A stretch of 64,000 nucleotides of DNA from Kiloniellaceae bacterium (GCA_021776095.1 JAJFGO010000035.1:50026-114025); one strand, 5' to 3'; counted from the first letter of the stretch, positions 43,789-52,928 are shown. Program-made: numbers and translations. Notes: generated by a model not told the origin, from the letters alone.

Positions 43789-44258
43789 TAGCGGAGCCCC
43801 TGCAGTGTCTTAAGCAAACCGGCTTCTTCGGGCGGGACCTTGGCGGATTGACGTTCGAACGACGGCTTGACCACCTTGGGAGGCCCTGCGGCGGCCGGTG
43901 CATCGGTCGGGATGGGCGTGAGCGGGCGCGCGGCCGCAATCGATCCGTCGAGGCGGCCTGATAAGGACTCCGCCCTTTCGATCAAGAAGGCAAGTTCGTC
44001 GACCCGGCCGCGCGATCGATCGATACCCTGATGGAGTTTCTCGCCAAGCTCGGCTGCATGGTCGCGTAGACCCTCGATCCCGGTCTGGGCACTGTCGGTC
44101 GCCTCGACGAGCCGGGCGATTAAGGCTTCCATCTCGTCCCTATCGTCGCGCAGCCGGGTCAGCTTCCGGCTCAGCGACACCGCATAGGCGATGGTCGCGA
44201 TCAGCAGCACCGCGATCAGAATATCGAGACCGGTCGAAAACCAGAACGCCGGACTCAT
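43788..44258 (-). CDS. DUF6468 flagellar-cluster membrane protein
   Basis: The 156-residue protein has an N-terminal membrane helix (GLDILIAVLLIATIAYAVSL), then SRKLTRLRDDRDEMEALIARL and helical segments with IEGLRDHAAELGEKLHQGIDR. It matches the alphaproteobacterial DUF6468 family found between fliM and motE. Function unknown; single-helix membrane anchoring with a cytoplasmic or periplasmic coiled coil is likely. It overlaps fliM by 4 nt. Confidence 0.8.
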   Translation of the reverse strand: MSPAFWFSTGLDILIAVLLIATIAYAVSLSRKLTRLRDDRDEMEALIARLVEATDSAQTGIEGLRDHAAELGEKLHQGIDRSRGRVDELAFLIERAESLSGRLDGSIAAARPLTPIPTDAPAAAGPPKVVKPSFERQSAKVPPEEAGLLKTLQGLR

Positions 44259-45370
44259 GAACCCTCCTGTTCGTCGTCACGCTGGACTTGGCCGGCAATC
44301 CGCACGGCGATGTGATTGGTCTTGCGCCCCATGTGCCCGGTGAACAGAGGGACGTCGCCGCAACGCATCTCGACCGCCGACTTGGGCGAACAATTGAGCT
44401 CCAGCCGGCTGCCCGGCGCCCAGGAGAGGACATCGCCCAAGGGCAACTCGACCTGATCGAGAACCGCTTTCAGCGGCACCTCGGTTTGCCAAAGCTCCGC
44501 GGTCAAATGGCTTTCCCAGATCGAATCGCGGCCGAACTTCTCGCCCATGAACATCTGTAGCAGCAGCTCGCGCACCGGCTCCAGGGTCGCATAGGGGATC
44601 AACAATTCGATGCGCCCGCCACGGTCTTCCATATCGACGCGCAGGGTGACCACGATCGTCGCATTGGCGGCGCGCGCGATGGTCGCGAAACGCGGATTGG
44701 TCTCCAAACGTTCGAAGCGGAAGGTCGTGGGCGACAAGGGATCGAACGCGGCGGAAAGATCTCCGAGCACGACATGAACCATGCGCTCGACCAAATTGCG
44801 CTCGATGGTGGTATAGGGCCGGCCTTCGATACGCATGGCCGCTGTGCCGCGGCGCCCGCCCAACAGCACATCGACGATGGAATAGATCAGCGCGCTGTCC
44901 ACGGTCATTAGGCCGAAGTTGTCCCATTCCTCGGCCTTGAATACCGCTAGCATCGCCGGCAGCGGGATCGAGTTCAGGTAGTCGCCGAAGCGCGCGGAAC
45001 TGATGTTGTCGAGACTAACCTCGACATTGTCGGAGGTGAAATTCCGCATCGAGGTCGACATCATGCGGACGAGGCGGTCGAATACGACCTCGAGCATGGG
45101 CAGGCGTTCGTAGGAAACCAGGGCCGAATTCAGGATCGCCTGAATGCCCGACTTGTCGCCATCGTCGACGGCGCTGCCGTCGACGCCCAGCAGGCTGTCG
45201 ATCTCGTTTTGGTCTAGGACCCGGGTTGACCCGGCCGGCGCATCGTCGCCGCCACTTTCGCCGTCGCCATCGCCATCGCCGTCATCGTCGGCCATGGCCT
45301 CCCATTCGGCCATCATGGCGTCCTGGTCGACGTCGCCTCCGCCTTCTTCTAGGTCGGTATCTTCTGCCAT
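44255..45370 (-). CDS. fliM: Flagellar motor switch protein FliM
   Basis: The 371-residue protein has an acidic N-terminal region, LDQNEIDSLLG (the CheY-P-binding peptide usually at the very N-terminus, here at about residue 52), the middle domain with LPMLEVVFDRLVRMMSTSMR and a C-terminal SpoA domain ending NHIAVRIAGQV. FliM forms the C-ring with FliG and FliN. The extended acidic stretch before the EIDSLLG motif is unusual. It is co-transcribed with fliL upstream and overlaps DUF6468 by 4 nt. Confidence 0.96.
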   Translation of the reverse strand: MAEDTDLEEGGGDVDQDAMMAEWEAMADDDGDGDGDGESGGDDAPAGSTRVLDQNEIDSLLGVDGSAVDDGDKSGIQAILNSALVSYERLPMLEVVFDRLVRMMSTSMRNFTSDNVEVSLDNISSARFGDYLNSIPLPAMLAVFKAEEWDNFGLMTVDSALIYSIVDVLLGGRRGTAAMRIEGRPYTTIERNLVERMVHVVLGDLSAAFDPLSPTTFRFERLETNPRFATIARAANATIVVTLRVDMEDRGGRIELLIPYATLEPVRELLLQMFMGEKFGRDSIWESHLTAELWQTEVPLKAVLDQVELPLGDVLSWAPGSRLELNCSPKSAVEMRCGDVPLFTGHMGRKTNHIAVRIAGQVQRDDEQEGS

Positions 45371-45443
45371 TACATCAAAGCTTTCGCCGGCCGGCCATGA
45401 CCTTGGGGTTGCATGCCGCGAACAACACCGAGGGTCCTGCCGG

Positions 45444-45989
45444 TTACTGAATCAACATATCGCGGAACAGGACGTCCTTGACTTCCACCGGCTGCGCGGC
45501 GGTCGCGACGCGGAGCAGCAACTCCTCGCGCAGGCGCTGCAAACCGGCGGAGCCCTGCAGATCCTCGACCCGCAAACCGCGCAGATAAACTTGAAAGCTG
45601 TCCACGACGCGGGGCATGACACCCTCGATCGCGGCCAAGTCCTCCTGAGAAACAAGCTCCAGGACGACCGTTATCTTCAAATATCCGGTCTTGCGTCCGG
45701 CGGCGCTCAAATTGACCAGCATCTCCGGGATCTCATAGAACACCGCTGGGCCGGTCGGCTCCGGCGCAAGGTCTTCCTCCGCAGCGCCCTCGGCGTCCAA
45801 GCCCAGAAGCGGATCCAAGAGGCCGGAGAAAAAGGCGCCCGCAGCGCCACCGATTATGAGCAAGACCGGCAAAGCGATGAAGAGAATCAGCTTCCGGCCG
45901 GGCATCTTGCCGCTTGGCTTCGGCGCCTCGGCACCTTCTTCCGATTCGACCTCCGGTTCCTGGTCGGCGGCGACGGCTTGATCGGTCAT
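45444..45989 (-). CDS. fliL: Flagellar basal body-associated protein FliL
   Basis: The 181-residue protein has an acidic N-terminus, one membrane helix (LILFIALPVLLIIGGAAGAFF), and the periplasmic FliL domain with FYEIPEMLVNLSAAGRKTGYLKITVVLEL and VQVKD-type ending (here PVEVKDVLFRDMLIQ). FliL surrounds the stator and supports torque. It leads the fliL-fliM-DUF6468-motE unit. Confidence 0.95.
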   Translation of the reverse strand: MTDQAVAADQEPEVESEEGAEAPKPSGKMPGRKLILFIALPVLLIIGGAAGAFFSGLLDPLLGLDAEGAAEEDLAPEPTGPAVFYEIPEMLVNLSAAGRKTGYLKITVVLELVSQEDLAAIEGVMPRVVDSFQVYLRGLRVEDLQGSAGLQRLREELLLRVATAAQPVEVKDVLFRDMLIQ

Positions 45990-46047
45990 TCAGCAAGACT
46001 CACTGATTTTCAGGGGCTTATTTCGTAAACACCCTAAAATGACGCGG

Positions 46048-46062
46048 TTAAGAACTGGTTTA
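46048..46062. promoter_or_regulatory. CtrA-like box upstream of fliL
   Basis: TTAA-GAACTGG-TTTA matches seven of eight consensus bases, 58 nt upstream of the fliL ATG on the minus strand. Confidence 0.48.
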
Positions 46063-46209
46063 GGAATCGGCCCAGCCGGGCACCCCGGTGGGGCTTGGGG
46101 CAATAAATTCCGGGTGAGCCCTTCCAAATCCGCCACACCGGGGCCCAGGCGCCCTCGATCGGCTCGCCAATCCGCAGGAAACGCTCGGTTTCCCGCGCGT
46201 TTCCAGGCT

Positions 46210-46224
46210 TGGCACGTCTTCTGC
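46210..46224 (+). promoter_or_regulatory. Sigma-54 promoter upstream of flgF
   Basis: TGGCACG-TCTT-CTGC has the -24 GG and -12 GC at the required spacing and matches TGGCACG-N4-TTGC with one change. It lies 78 nt upstream of the flgF ATG. Confidence 0.65.
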
Positions 46225-46301
46225 ATCTAGTTTCGACGACACGCCAGCGATGGCATCGATCGTTGCCCGGTTTCCCGCCCAACGGAGATATACGGCCAAA
46301 A

Positions 46302-47024
46302 ATGGAAAACACCCTCTCCGTCGTCTTGTCCCGGCAGGGCGTCCTGGCCCGCCAGATGGAAATGATCGCGACCAACCTCGCGAACACCAACACCGCCGGT
46401 TTCAAAGCCGAGGCGATAATCTTCAGCGAATTTCTGGAGCCGACCGCCCCACGCGACGATCCGCTGAGCATGGTCCACGATGTCTCGTTCCTGCGCGACA
46501 TGTCCGAGGGCAACATGACCGGGACCGACAACCCGTTGGACCTGGCCATATCCGGCGAAGGCTTCTTCGCCATCGATACCCCGCAGGGCGAACGCTTTAC
46601 CCGCCACGGCGCTTTCCAGCTCGACAACACCGGTCAGATCGTCACCTTGGCCGGCGCGCCGCTGCGCGGCGAGGGCGGCGCCCCTATCGTCGTGCCGCCG
46701 GAGGCCAGCACGATCACGATCACCCGCGACGGAACCGTATCGGCCGACGCGGCCGAGATCGGCCGGATTGAGGTGGTCGCCTTCGATCAGCCCCAGGCCC
46801 TCTCGAAGGACGGCAACGGCCTGTACGATCCAAAAAACCAGCCCTCCAGGGCAGCCGACAATCCCACGATCCTGCAGGGCATGATCGAGGGGTCGAACGT
46901 CAAGGGCGTGGCCGAAATGACCCGCATGATCGACGTGGTGCGCAACTATCAATCGGCCGGACGCATGGCCGAAACCGAACACAAACGAATTCTCGAGGCC
47001 ATCGACGTCATCATCGGCAATTAG
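46302..47024 (+). CDS. flgF: Flagellar basal-body rod protein FlgF
   Basis: The 240-residue protein has the rod N-terminal motif RQMEMIATNLANTNTAGFKAE, GTDNPLDLAISGEGFFAIDT and a C-terminal VAEMTRMIDVVRNYQSAGRM, which identify FlgF. It forms part of the proximal rod. Start ATG 46302 gives MENTLSVVL; the longer frame begins inside the promoter. flgG follows after 23 nt. Confidence 0.95.
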   Translation: MENTLSVVLSRQGVLARQMEMIATNLANTNTAGFKAEAIIFSEFLEPTAPRDDPLSMVHDVSFLRDMSEGNMTGTDNPLDLAISGEGFFAIDTPQGERFTRHGAFQLDNTGQIVTLAGAPLRGEGGAPIVVPPEASTITITRDGTVSADAAEIGRIEVVAFDQPQALSKDGNGLYDPKNQPSRAADNPTILQGMIEGSNVKGVAEMTRMIDVVRNYQSAGRMAETEHKRILEAIDVIIGN

Positions 47025-47047
47025 AAAACCGGATAGGACTTAAGGCT

Positions 47048-47833
47048 ATGAGATCCCTCAGCATCGCGGCGACCGGCATGTTGGCCCAGCAGCTCAACGT
47101 CGAAGTCATTTCGAACAACATCGCGAACATCAACACCACCGGTTTCAAGCGCCAGCGGGCGGAGTTTCACGACCTGTTGTACCAGGACTTGTTGCGCGCC
47201 GGCACCGCGTCCTCGGATACCGGCACCGTAGTGCCGTCCGGCATCCAGGTCGGCCTGGGCGTGAAGCCGGCCGCGACCTACCGGATCGCCGAGCAAGGCA
47301 ATATCACGATCACCGACAATCCACTCGACATGGCGATCAACGGCAAGGGTTACTTCGCTGTCGAGCTGCCGTCCGGCGAAACCGCTTACACCCGCGCCGG
47401 GGCCATGGGGCGCAGCGCCACCGGCGAGTTGGTGACCGCCAATGGCTTCATCGTGCAGCCCGGCATCACAATTCCTGACGACGCCACCAGCGTCACCATC
47501 AACGCCCAGGGCGAAGTTTTTGCCAACCTGGACGGACAATCCGCGCCCAGCAACCTGGGTCAGGTCGAACTGGCCACCTTCCCCAACGAGGCCGGATTAC
47601 AGGCGATCGGCAACAACATGCTGCTGGAAACCCAAGCCTCGGGCGCACCGACAGTGGCGGCGCCGGGCTCCGACGGCTTCGGCGCCCTTCAGCAGGGCGC
47701 GTTGGAAACCTCAAACGTCAATATCGTGGCGGAGATTACCAACCTGATCACAGCGCAGCGGGCCTACGAAATGAACTCGCGTGTCATCCAGGCATCGGAT
47801 GAGATGATGTCTTCAGTCAATCAGCTTCGCTAG
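47048..47833 (+). CDS. flgG: Flagellar distal rod protein FlgG
   Basis: The 261-residue protein has MRSLSIAATGMLAQQLNVEV and SNNIANINTTGFKRQRAEF, then the FlgG core (ADNPLDMAINGKGYF-like, here TDNPLDMAING) and C-terminal AEITNLITAQRAYEMNSRVIQ. Length is the usual 260. It forms the distal rod through the LP ring. flgA follows after 14 nt. Confidence 0.97.
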   Translation: MRSLSIAATGMLAQQLNVEVISNNIANINTTGFKRQRAEFHDLLYQDLLRAGTASSDTGTVVPSGIQVGLGVKPAATYRIAEQGNITITDNPLDMAINGKGYFAVELPSGETAYTRAGAMGRSATGELVTANGFIVQPGITIPDDATSVTINAQGEVFANLDGQSAPSNLGQVELATFPNEAGLQAIGNNMLLETQASGAPTVAAPGSDGFGALQQGALETSNVNIVAEITNLITAQRAYEMNSRVIQASDEMMSSVNQLR

Positions 47834-47847
47834 TGAATTGAATTAAA

Positions 47848-48855
47848 ATGAGAAAACACCGAAGCGCCTTTTTGGCTCCCGTCCTGATCCTGGGCCTGCT
47901 CTCCGGACCGCAAGCGGCCGCGGCGGAGCCGGCAGCACCGGGCACGCCGATCCTGCTCAAGCCGCGGGTGCTGGTCGACGACCAGGTCGTGCGCCTGAGC
48001 GATCTCTTTGACGGGCTCGCCGGCCCGCACCAGGAGTTGGGCCGAACCGCGATCGCCCGGGCGCCCGAGCCCGGCCAGCGAGTCGAGGTCAATGCCCGTT
48101 GGCTGTTGGCGGTCGCCCAAGCCTATGCTCTGCCTTGGCGGCCGCGCTCGCGCTACGAGACCTTGACCATCGAGCGGGCCAGTCTGGTCATCGACACCGA
48201 CCGGATCCAAGTCGCCATGATGGACGCCCTGGCCGCACGCGGTGCCATCGGCCAACTTTCGGTGGTGTTCGACAACCCCTCCATCCGACTGCACGTGCCG
48301 GTCGATGCGCCGGCCGAATTGGCCATCACCGGGTTGTCTTACGATCCCGCCACCGGCCGTTTCCTCGGCCAAGTCGTCTCGCCGGCCGAAGGTACGCCTG
48401 CGGCGCGCGCAACCATCAGCGGCCGGGCGGTCGAACTGGCAGACATTCCGGTCCTGGCCCGCCGGATCGAGCCGGGGGAAGTCATCAAGCAACGGGATAT
48501 CGAGTGGATCTCGACCCGGGCCGATCGCCTGAACCGCAACACGGTGAGATCGCCGGAGCGCTTGCTGGGCAAGAGCCCTCGGCGGCCGATCCGGGCCGGG
48601 CAGCAGATCAAGAGCGCGGACTTGCGCGATCCGGTGCTGGTCGAGAAGAACAGCATGGTGACCATACGTCTGGAAAGTCCGCGCATGGTCCTGACCGCCC
48701 AGGGCCGAGCCCTGGATCAGGGCGCCGCCGGCGACGTCATCCGGGTCATGAATACCAAATCCAAGACCATTGTCGATGCCGCCGTAACGGCATCCGGCGC
48801 GGTGCAAGTTTACGCCGCCACGCTGGCCGGTATCGCACAGGAGGGCCCGAAATGA
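47848..48855 (+). CDS. flgA: P-ring assembly chaperone FlgA
   Basis: The 335-residue product has a signal peptide (LAPVLILGLLSGPQAAAAE) and a C-terminal SAF-type domain with VLARRIEPGEVIKQRDIEWI, ERLLGKSPRRPIRAGQQI and VTIRLESPRMVLTAQGRALDQGAAGDVIRVMN. FlgA aids P-ring assembly in the periplasm. It is longer than the 219-residue E. coli protein through an N-terminal extension. Its stop overlaps the flgH start. Confidence 0.92.
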   Translation: MRKHRSAFLAPVLILGLLSGPQAAAAEPAAPGTPILLKPRVLVDDQVVRLSDLFDGLAGPHQELGRTAIARAPEPGQRVEVNARWLLAVAQAYALPWRPRSRYETLTIERASLVIDTDRIQVAMMDALAARGAIGQLSVVFDNPSIRLHVPVDAPAELAITGLSYDPATGRFLGQVVSPAEGTPAARATISGRAVELADIPVLARRIEPGEVIKQRDIEWISTRADRLNRNTVRSPERLLGKSPRRPIRAGQQIKSADLRDPVLVEKNSMVTIRLESPRMVLTAQGRALDQGAAGDVIRVMNTKSKTIVDAAVTASGAVQVYAATLAGIAQEGPK

Positions 48856-49634
48856 GTATCTCACCACGCACGACCACCGCGGAGAAGACGCGCGGCCTCG
48901 CCCAAGTCCTGGCGATCGCGTTAATCGGCCTCAGCCTGTCCGGGTGCAATCTGCTGTCCCGGCTGTCGAATGTAGGCGCGCAGCCAGACCTGGCCAGAAT
49001 CGAAAACCCCGCGGTGCTGCACGGCAGCCAACCGGTTTCCATGCCGATGCCGCCGCCGGTACCGGTCGACCGCCAGGCCAATTCCTTGTGGCGGCCCGGC
49101 TCGCGCGCCTTCTTGAAGGATCAGCGCGCAGCCGATGTCGGCGACATCCTGACAGTTATCATCGAGATCGAGGACGAGGCCACCATATCCAACACCACGG
49201 AGCGTACCCGCACCGCTGGCGAGGATGCCTCTGCAAGCGCCCTTCTGGGTTACGAGCAGAGCCTGGGCGCCATCCTGCCCGAGGCCATCGACCCAACGAA
49301 CCTGATCGATTTAGACAGCAGTTCCAACACGCAGGGCGCCGGAAGTGTGAAGCGGGACGAGGAAATCAACCTACGCATCGCGGCCTTGGTGACTCAGGTT
49401 CTGCCAAACGGCAATCTGGTGATCGCCGGGCGCCAGGAGGTCCGGGTCAATTTCGAGGTCCGCGAGTTGCAGGTCGCCGGCCTGATCCGACCGGAGGATA
49501 TTACCTCGATCAACACGATCTTCTACGACCAGATCGCCGAGGCGCGCATCGCCTATGGTGGGCGCGGACAGATAACCGACGTTCAGCAAGCCCGCTACGG
49601 CCAGCAGATCTACGACATCCTTTGGCCGTTCTAA
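48852..49634 (+). CDS. flgH: Flagellar L-ring protein FlgH
   Basis: The 260-residue product has a lipoprotein signal (LAIALIGLSLSGC, Cys27), then NSLWRPGSRAFLKDQRAADVGDILTV and the conserved end GRGQITDVQQARYGQQIYDILWPF. It forms the outer-membrane L ring. Start ATG 48852 overlaps the flgA stop (ATGA). It is the last gene of the flgF-flgG-flgA-flgH unit. Confidence 0.95.
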   Translation: MSISPRTTTAEKTRGLAQVLAIALIGLSLSGCNLLSRLSNVGAQPDLARIENPAVLHGSQPVSMPMPPPVPVDRQANSLWRPGSRAFLKDQRAADVGDILTVIIEIEDEATISNTTERTRTAGEDASASALLGYEQSLGAILPEAIDPTNLIDLDSSSNTQGAGSVKRDEEINLRIAALVTQVLPNGNLVIAGRQEVRVNFEVRELQVAGLIRPEDITSINTIFYDQIAEARIAYGGRGQITDVQQARYGQQIYDILWPF

Positions 49635-49680
49635 GCAGGCTCATTTTGGCGGTGCCGGCAAGACGGCGCCGCCAGCTCCC

Positions 49681-50103
49681 CTACTCGTCTCGGTGAGTGC
49701 GCTCCATGCGCTCGTGGCGCTCCTGCGCCTCGATCGAGAGGGTCGCGATCGGCCGGGCCTCCAGGCGCCGCAGGCTGATCGGTTCCGTGGTTTCCTCGCA
49801 ATAGCCGTAGGACCCGTCCTCGATTCGCTCCAGCGCGGCGTCGATCTTGGAAATCAATTTGCGCTCCCGGTCCCGGGTGCGCAATTCCAGAGACCGGTCT
49901 GCCTCCAAAGAGGCGCGATCCGCCAAATCGGCCTCCGCCTGAGGCTCTTGCTTCAGGTTCTGAATGGTTTCATTTGACTCCGCCAACAGGTCCTCCTTCC
50001 AACGCAAGAGCTTGCACCGGAAGTATTCCCGCATAACGGGGCGCATGAATTTCTCATTTTCCTTGGGGCGATACCCCTTCGGTACGGATACCGGCTTTTT
50101 CAT
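49681..50103 (-). CDS. dksA: RNA polymerase-binding transcription factor DksA
   Basis: The 140-residue protein has the coiled coil REYFRCKLLRWKEDLLAESNETIQNL and the C-terminal globule with DGSYGYCEETTEPISLRRLEARPIATLSIEAQERHER. As in other alphaproteobacterial DksA proteins, the four-Cys zinc finger is reduced (only one Cys in YGYC). DksA with ppGpp reprograms transcription. It is on the opposite strand to flgH, co-oriented with fliX. Confidence 0.93.
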   Translation of the reverse strand: MKKPVSVPKGYRPKENEKFMRPVMREYFRCKLLRWKEDLLAESNETIQNLKQEPQAEADLADRASLEADRSLELRTRDRERKLISKIDAALERIEDGSYGYCEETTEPISLRRLEARPIATLSIEAQERHERMERTHRDE

Positions 50104-50244
50104 GCTCGTCCCGCGCCACTGGATTGGGCCATGTCGGCGCGGAGTATATGGAATTTGGCGCGCCGGACAAGCATCTGAATGGCCGGAAACACCGCTCACA
50201 CATATTTGAATCTAAAGGTAAAAAAGGACCCGGAACTGGGCTGG

Positions 50245-50658
50245 TTATTGGCCCAATTTGGCCAATTCAACCGCGGCGCGCAGCTCGATGTCGTTAAGGA
50301 TTTCCGCCAACCTGGGGTCGCTGACCTGGGCCCGCCCGGCCGCTGCCTGGGCGGCCAGGCGCTCGATCGCCCTAACGGACAACCGTCCCTCCAACAGAGC
50401 CAGGCGCAACTCATCGAGCCGGTCCAGCAGATCCTCGCCGTGTCGGCGGCCCTCGCTGTCCGATTCGGGGTCGTTGGGCAGCTCCTGCAGGGCCCAAAGG
50501 GCATCGACACCGGACGCAGGCTTGGCACCGCTGAGCGAACTTGCCGGTTTCGCGCCCGCTTTGGAAAGCGCCTTGAAAAAGCCGTCGGAGCTCCCGGTTC
50601 GCCCACGCGCGCCGGGGCGCGTGCCCCGCGTTGCGTTTGTGATCCGATCGATCTTCAT
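50245..50658 (-). CDS. fliX: Flagellar assembly regulator FliX
   Basis: The 137-residue protein begins MKIDRITNATRG and ends with a helical part, HGEDLLDRLDELRLALLEGRLS, DPRLAEILNDIELRAAVELAKL, as in class II FliX. In Caulobacter FliX couples basal-body assembly to the sigma-54 activator FlbD. Divergent placement from flgI is conserved. Start ATG 50658 was chosen by homology to the family N-terminus. Confidence 0.9.
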   Translation of the reverse strand: MKIDRITNATRGTRPGARGRTGSSDGFFKALSKAGAKPASSLSGAKPASGVDALWALQELPNDPESDSEGRRHGEDLLDRLDELRLALLEGRLSVRAIERLAAQAAAGRAQVSDPRLAEILNDIELRAAVELAKLGQ

Positions 50659-50704
50659 CCCGGGCTCCGGCAAAATGTCCTGCGGTTACAATGCGGTTCG
50701 GCAT

Positions 50705-50719
50705 CTTTAGGATTGGTTA
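50705..50719. promoter_or_regulatory. CtrA-like box upstream of fliX
   Basis: TTTA-GGATTGG-TTAA matches seven of eight consensus bases, 46 nt upstream of the fliX ATG. CtrA control of fliX is known in Caulobacter. Confidence 0.5.
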
Positions 50720-50854
50720 AGACTGCGGCCCGGAGCGGGCCCCGGCGGCAAAATGTGCCGCCCTGGGTGTCGCGGCACGGCGATATCTGCCACGTTTCGG
50801 GCCCAGTAGAGGCCAGGCCCCCTAGAAACCGGCCCGGGGCCGCCGCCCGAACCA

Positions 50855-50869
50855 TGGCATGGATTTCGC
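50855..50869 (+). promoter_or_regulatory. Sigma-54 promoter upstream of flgI
   Basis: TGGCATG-GATT-TCGC has GG and GC at -24/-12 spacing and differs from the consensus at two positions. It is 39 nt upstream of the flgI ATG and nearly the same as the sites before flgK and flagellin 2. Confidence 0.65.
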
Positions 50870-50908
50870 ATATAACGGCTCATAAGGTTTCGAAGGAACG
50901 GACGGCCC

Positions 50909-52042
50909 ATGATCGCCAAGCGCACCATAACCGGATTGCTAACGGGGGCCATGCTGGCCGTCTCCGTCCTGATCTCGGCCTCCGGCGACGCGCAAGCGCA
51001 GTCACGGATCAAGGACATCGTCGAGTTCGAGGGCGTGCGCGACAACATGCTGGTCGGCTACGGCCTGGTGGTCGGGCTAAACGGCACCGGCGACGATCTG
51101 GATAGCGCCCCCTTCACCCGGGAAAGCCTGATCGGCATGTTGCAACGCCTGGGCATCAGCGCGCGCGACGACGATCTGGACACCAACAACGTTGCCGCAG
51201 TCATGGTGACGGCCAACCTGCCGCCGTTCTCACGCCAGGGCACCCGGATCGACGTCACGGTATCCGCCTTGGGCGACGCCGACAGCCTGCTTGGCGGCAT
51301 GCTTCTGGTCACCCCCTTGCTCGCCGCCGATGGCGAGGTCTACGCGGTCAGCCAGGGGCCGATCGCCATCGCCGGCTTCAGCGCCAAGGGCGAGGGCGAG
51401 AGTGTCACCAAGGGAATCCCGACCAACGGTCGGATCCCGAACGGTGCGATCATCGAGCGCGAGATCGATTTCGACATGCGCGAGTTGGCCTCGGTCAAAC
51501 TGAGCCTGCGCAACCCGGACTTGACCACGGCCCGGCGGGTGGCCCAGGCGGTCAACGCCTTCACCGGGCAGGCAACCGCCCACTCGACCGATCCAGCCAC
51601 GGTGCAACTGCAAGTGCCGCAGCGCTACAGGGGCGACGTGGTCGCCTTCTTGACCGACGTCGAACAACTTCCGGTACAGGCCGATCAGATCGCCCGCGTG
51701 GTGATCGACGAACGCTCCGGCGTCATCGTCATGGGCGAGAATGTGCGCATCAGCACGGTCGCCATCGCCCAGGGCAACTTGACCATACGGATCACCGAAA
51801 CCCCGCAGGTCAGCCAGCCGGCGCCCTTCTCCAACACCGGCCAGACCGAGGTCGTGCCGCGAACCGACATTCAGGTCCAAGAGGACGACGATCGCAAATT
51901 GGCGGTTCTAAGAACCGGTGTCAGCCTGCAGGAACTGGTCAACGGACTCAACTCCCTCGGCGTTGGCCCGCGCGACCTCATCACCATTCTGCAGGCGATC
52001 AAGGCCTCCGGTGCCCTGCAAGCAGACATAGAGCTCTTATGA
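50909..52042 (+). CDS. flgI: Flagellar P-ring protein FlgI
   Basis: The 377-residue protein has a signal peptide (GAMLAVSVLISASGDAQA), the motif SRIKDIVEFEGVRDNMLVGYGLVVGLNGTGDD spread over the mature N-terminus, and the C-terminal LQELVNGLNSLGVGPRDLITILQAIKASGALQADIELL. It forms the periplasmic P ring. Its stop overlaps the flgJ start. Confidence 0.97.
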   Translation: MIAKRTITGLLTGAMLAVSVLISASGDAQAQSRIKDIVEFEGVRDNMLVGYGLVVGLNGTGDDLDSAPFTRESLIGMLQRLGISARDDDLDTNNVAAVMVTANLPPFSRQGTRIDVTVSALGDADSLLGGMLLVTPLLAADGEVYAVSQGPIAIAGFSAKGEGESVTKGIPTNGRIPNGAIIEREIDFDMRELASVKLSLRNPDLTTARRVAQAVNAFTGQATAHSTDPATVQLQVPQRYRGDVVAFLTDVEQLPVQADQIARVVIDERSGVIVMGENVRISTVAIAQGNLTIRITETPQVSQPAPFSNTGQTEVVPRTDIQVQEDDDRKLAVLRTGVSLQELVNGLNSLGVGPRDLITILQAIKASGALQADIELL

Positions 52043-52386
52043 TGGACCTAAGCACCCTTCCCGTTGACCTTGGCTCCATCGCGCGGACCGCGCGTGACGG
52101 CGACGCCCTACGCGCGGCGGAGAGCCTGCGCGGCAAGGGCGACCGCGACTCCATCCGTCAGGCGGCGGCGGATTTCGAGGCGGTCTTCGTCTCTCAGATG
52201 CTGGCGCCCATGTTCGAGACGCTCGAATCGGACACCATGTTCGGCGGCGGCCCGGGCGAAGATATCTATCGATCGATGATGGTCGAGGAATACGGCCGGG
52301 CAATCGCACGCACCGGCGGGGTCGGCATCGCCGAGCACGTGGAACGCGAGCTGCTCAGAATTCAGGAGGCGGCCTCAAATGAGTGA
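52039..52386 (+). CDS. flgJ: Rod-binding protein FlgJ, rod domain only
   Basis: The 115-residue protein has ADFEAVFVSQMLAPMFETLE and GGGPGEDIYRSMMVEEYGRAIARTGGVGIAE, the FlgJ N-terminal rod-binding (rod_cap) domain. The C-terminal muramidase domain of enteric FlgJ is absent, as is usual in alphaproteobacteria, so a separate hydrolase must open the wall. It overlaps both flgI and the flgN-like gene. Confidence 0.92.
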   Translation: MMDLSTLPVDLGSIARTARDGDALRAAESLRGKGDRDSIRQAAADFEAVFVSQMLAPMFETLESDTMFGGGPGEDIYRSMMVEEYGRAIARTGGVGIAEHVERELLRIQEAASNE

Positions 52387-52822
52387 CAGCGACCTAGTAT
52401 CCGAACTTCTCCAAACCACGACACAGCTGACCGACCTTCTGGTCCGGGAAGCTGAGATGCTTCGAGCCATGAAGCCGGCGGAAATTCAATCCCTGCACCA
52501 AGACAAGCTGGTGCTCAGCGCCGCCTACGAAGCCCAAATCAAGGTCCTGAAAGCCAACCCGAAGATCCTGCAATCGATCTCGACCGACCTGCGGGCCGAC
52601 CTCAAAGCCAAGATTCAGGCGTTCCAGGCCGCTCTGTCAGCCAACCGAAACGGACTGCGTGCTGCCCGGGAGACCACGGAACGCGCCCTAAAAGCGATCG
52701 CGGACGAAGTTCAGGCCAGGACCCGGATACACGCCGGGTACTCGGCCCAGGGCGCGACCGGCTCTCCAAGCGAAACCAGCCGAACCTCGGCCCAGGCTTT
52801 CGCCTACGACCAACAGCTGTAA
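52379..52822 (+). CDS. flgN: FlgN-like flagellar export chaperone
   Basis: The 147-residue helical protein (VSELLQTTTQLTDLLVREAEMLRAMKPAEIQSLHQDKLVL at the N-terminus) has the helical-hairpin pattern and place of FlgN, just upstream of flgK-flgL, whose products FlgN escorts for export. Sequence conservation in this family is weak, so the call rests partly on context. It overlaps flgJ by 8 nt. Confidence 0.8.
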   Translation: MSDSDLVSELLQTTTQLTDLLVREAEMLRAMKPAEIQSLHQDKLVLSAAYEAQIKVLKANPKILQSISTDLRADLKAKIQAFQAALSANRNGLRAARETTERALKAIADEVQARTRIHAGYSAQGATGSPSETSRTSAQAFAYDQQL

Positions 52823-52913
52823 CTTTCCCAGAAATTACCCGGCCAATTGGCCGTTGGAACCGGCTCAAAAGGCCGGAGTAGCGGCGATTCGGCTACCGTA
52901 TCCTGCAGGCATC

Positions 52914-52928
52914 GTAACGATTCGTTAA
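52914..52928. promoter_or_regulatory. CtrA-like box upstream of the FlaG-like gene
   Basis: GTAA-CGATTCG-TTAA matches seven of eight consensus bases, 92 nt upstream of the FlaG-like ATG. The flanking GTTAAGACTATC also occurs at the cheY box. Confidence 0.45.

Noticed and set aside
52823..52905. Possible terminator after the flgN-like gene
   Set aside because: The GGCC-rich pairings are short and broken and no T-tract follows, so I did not list it.
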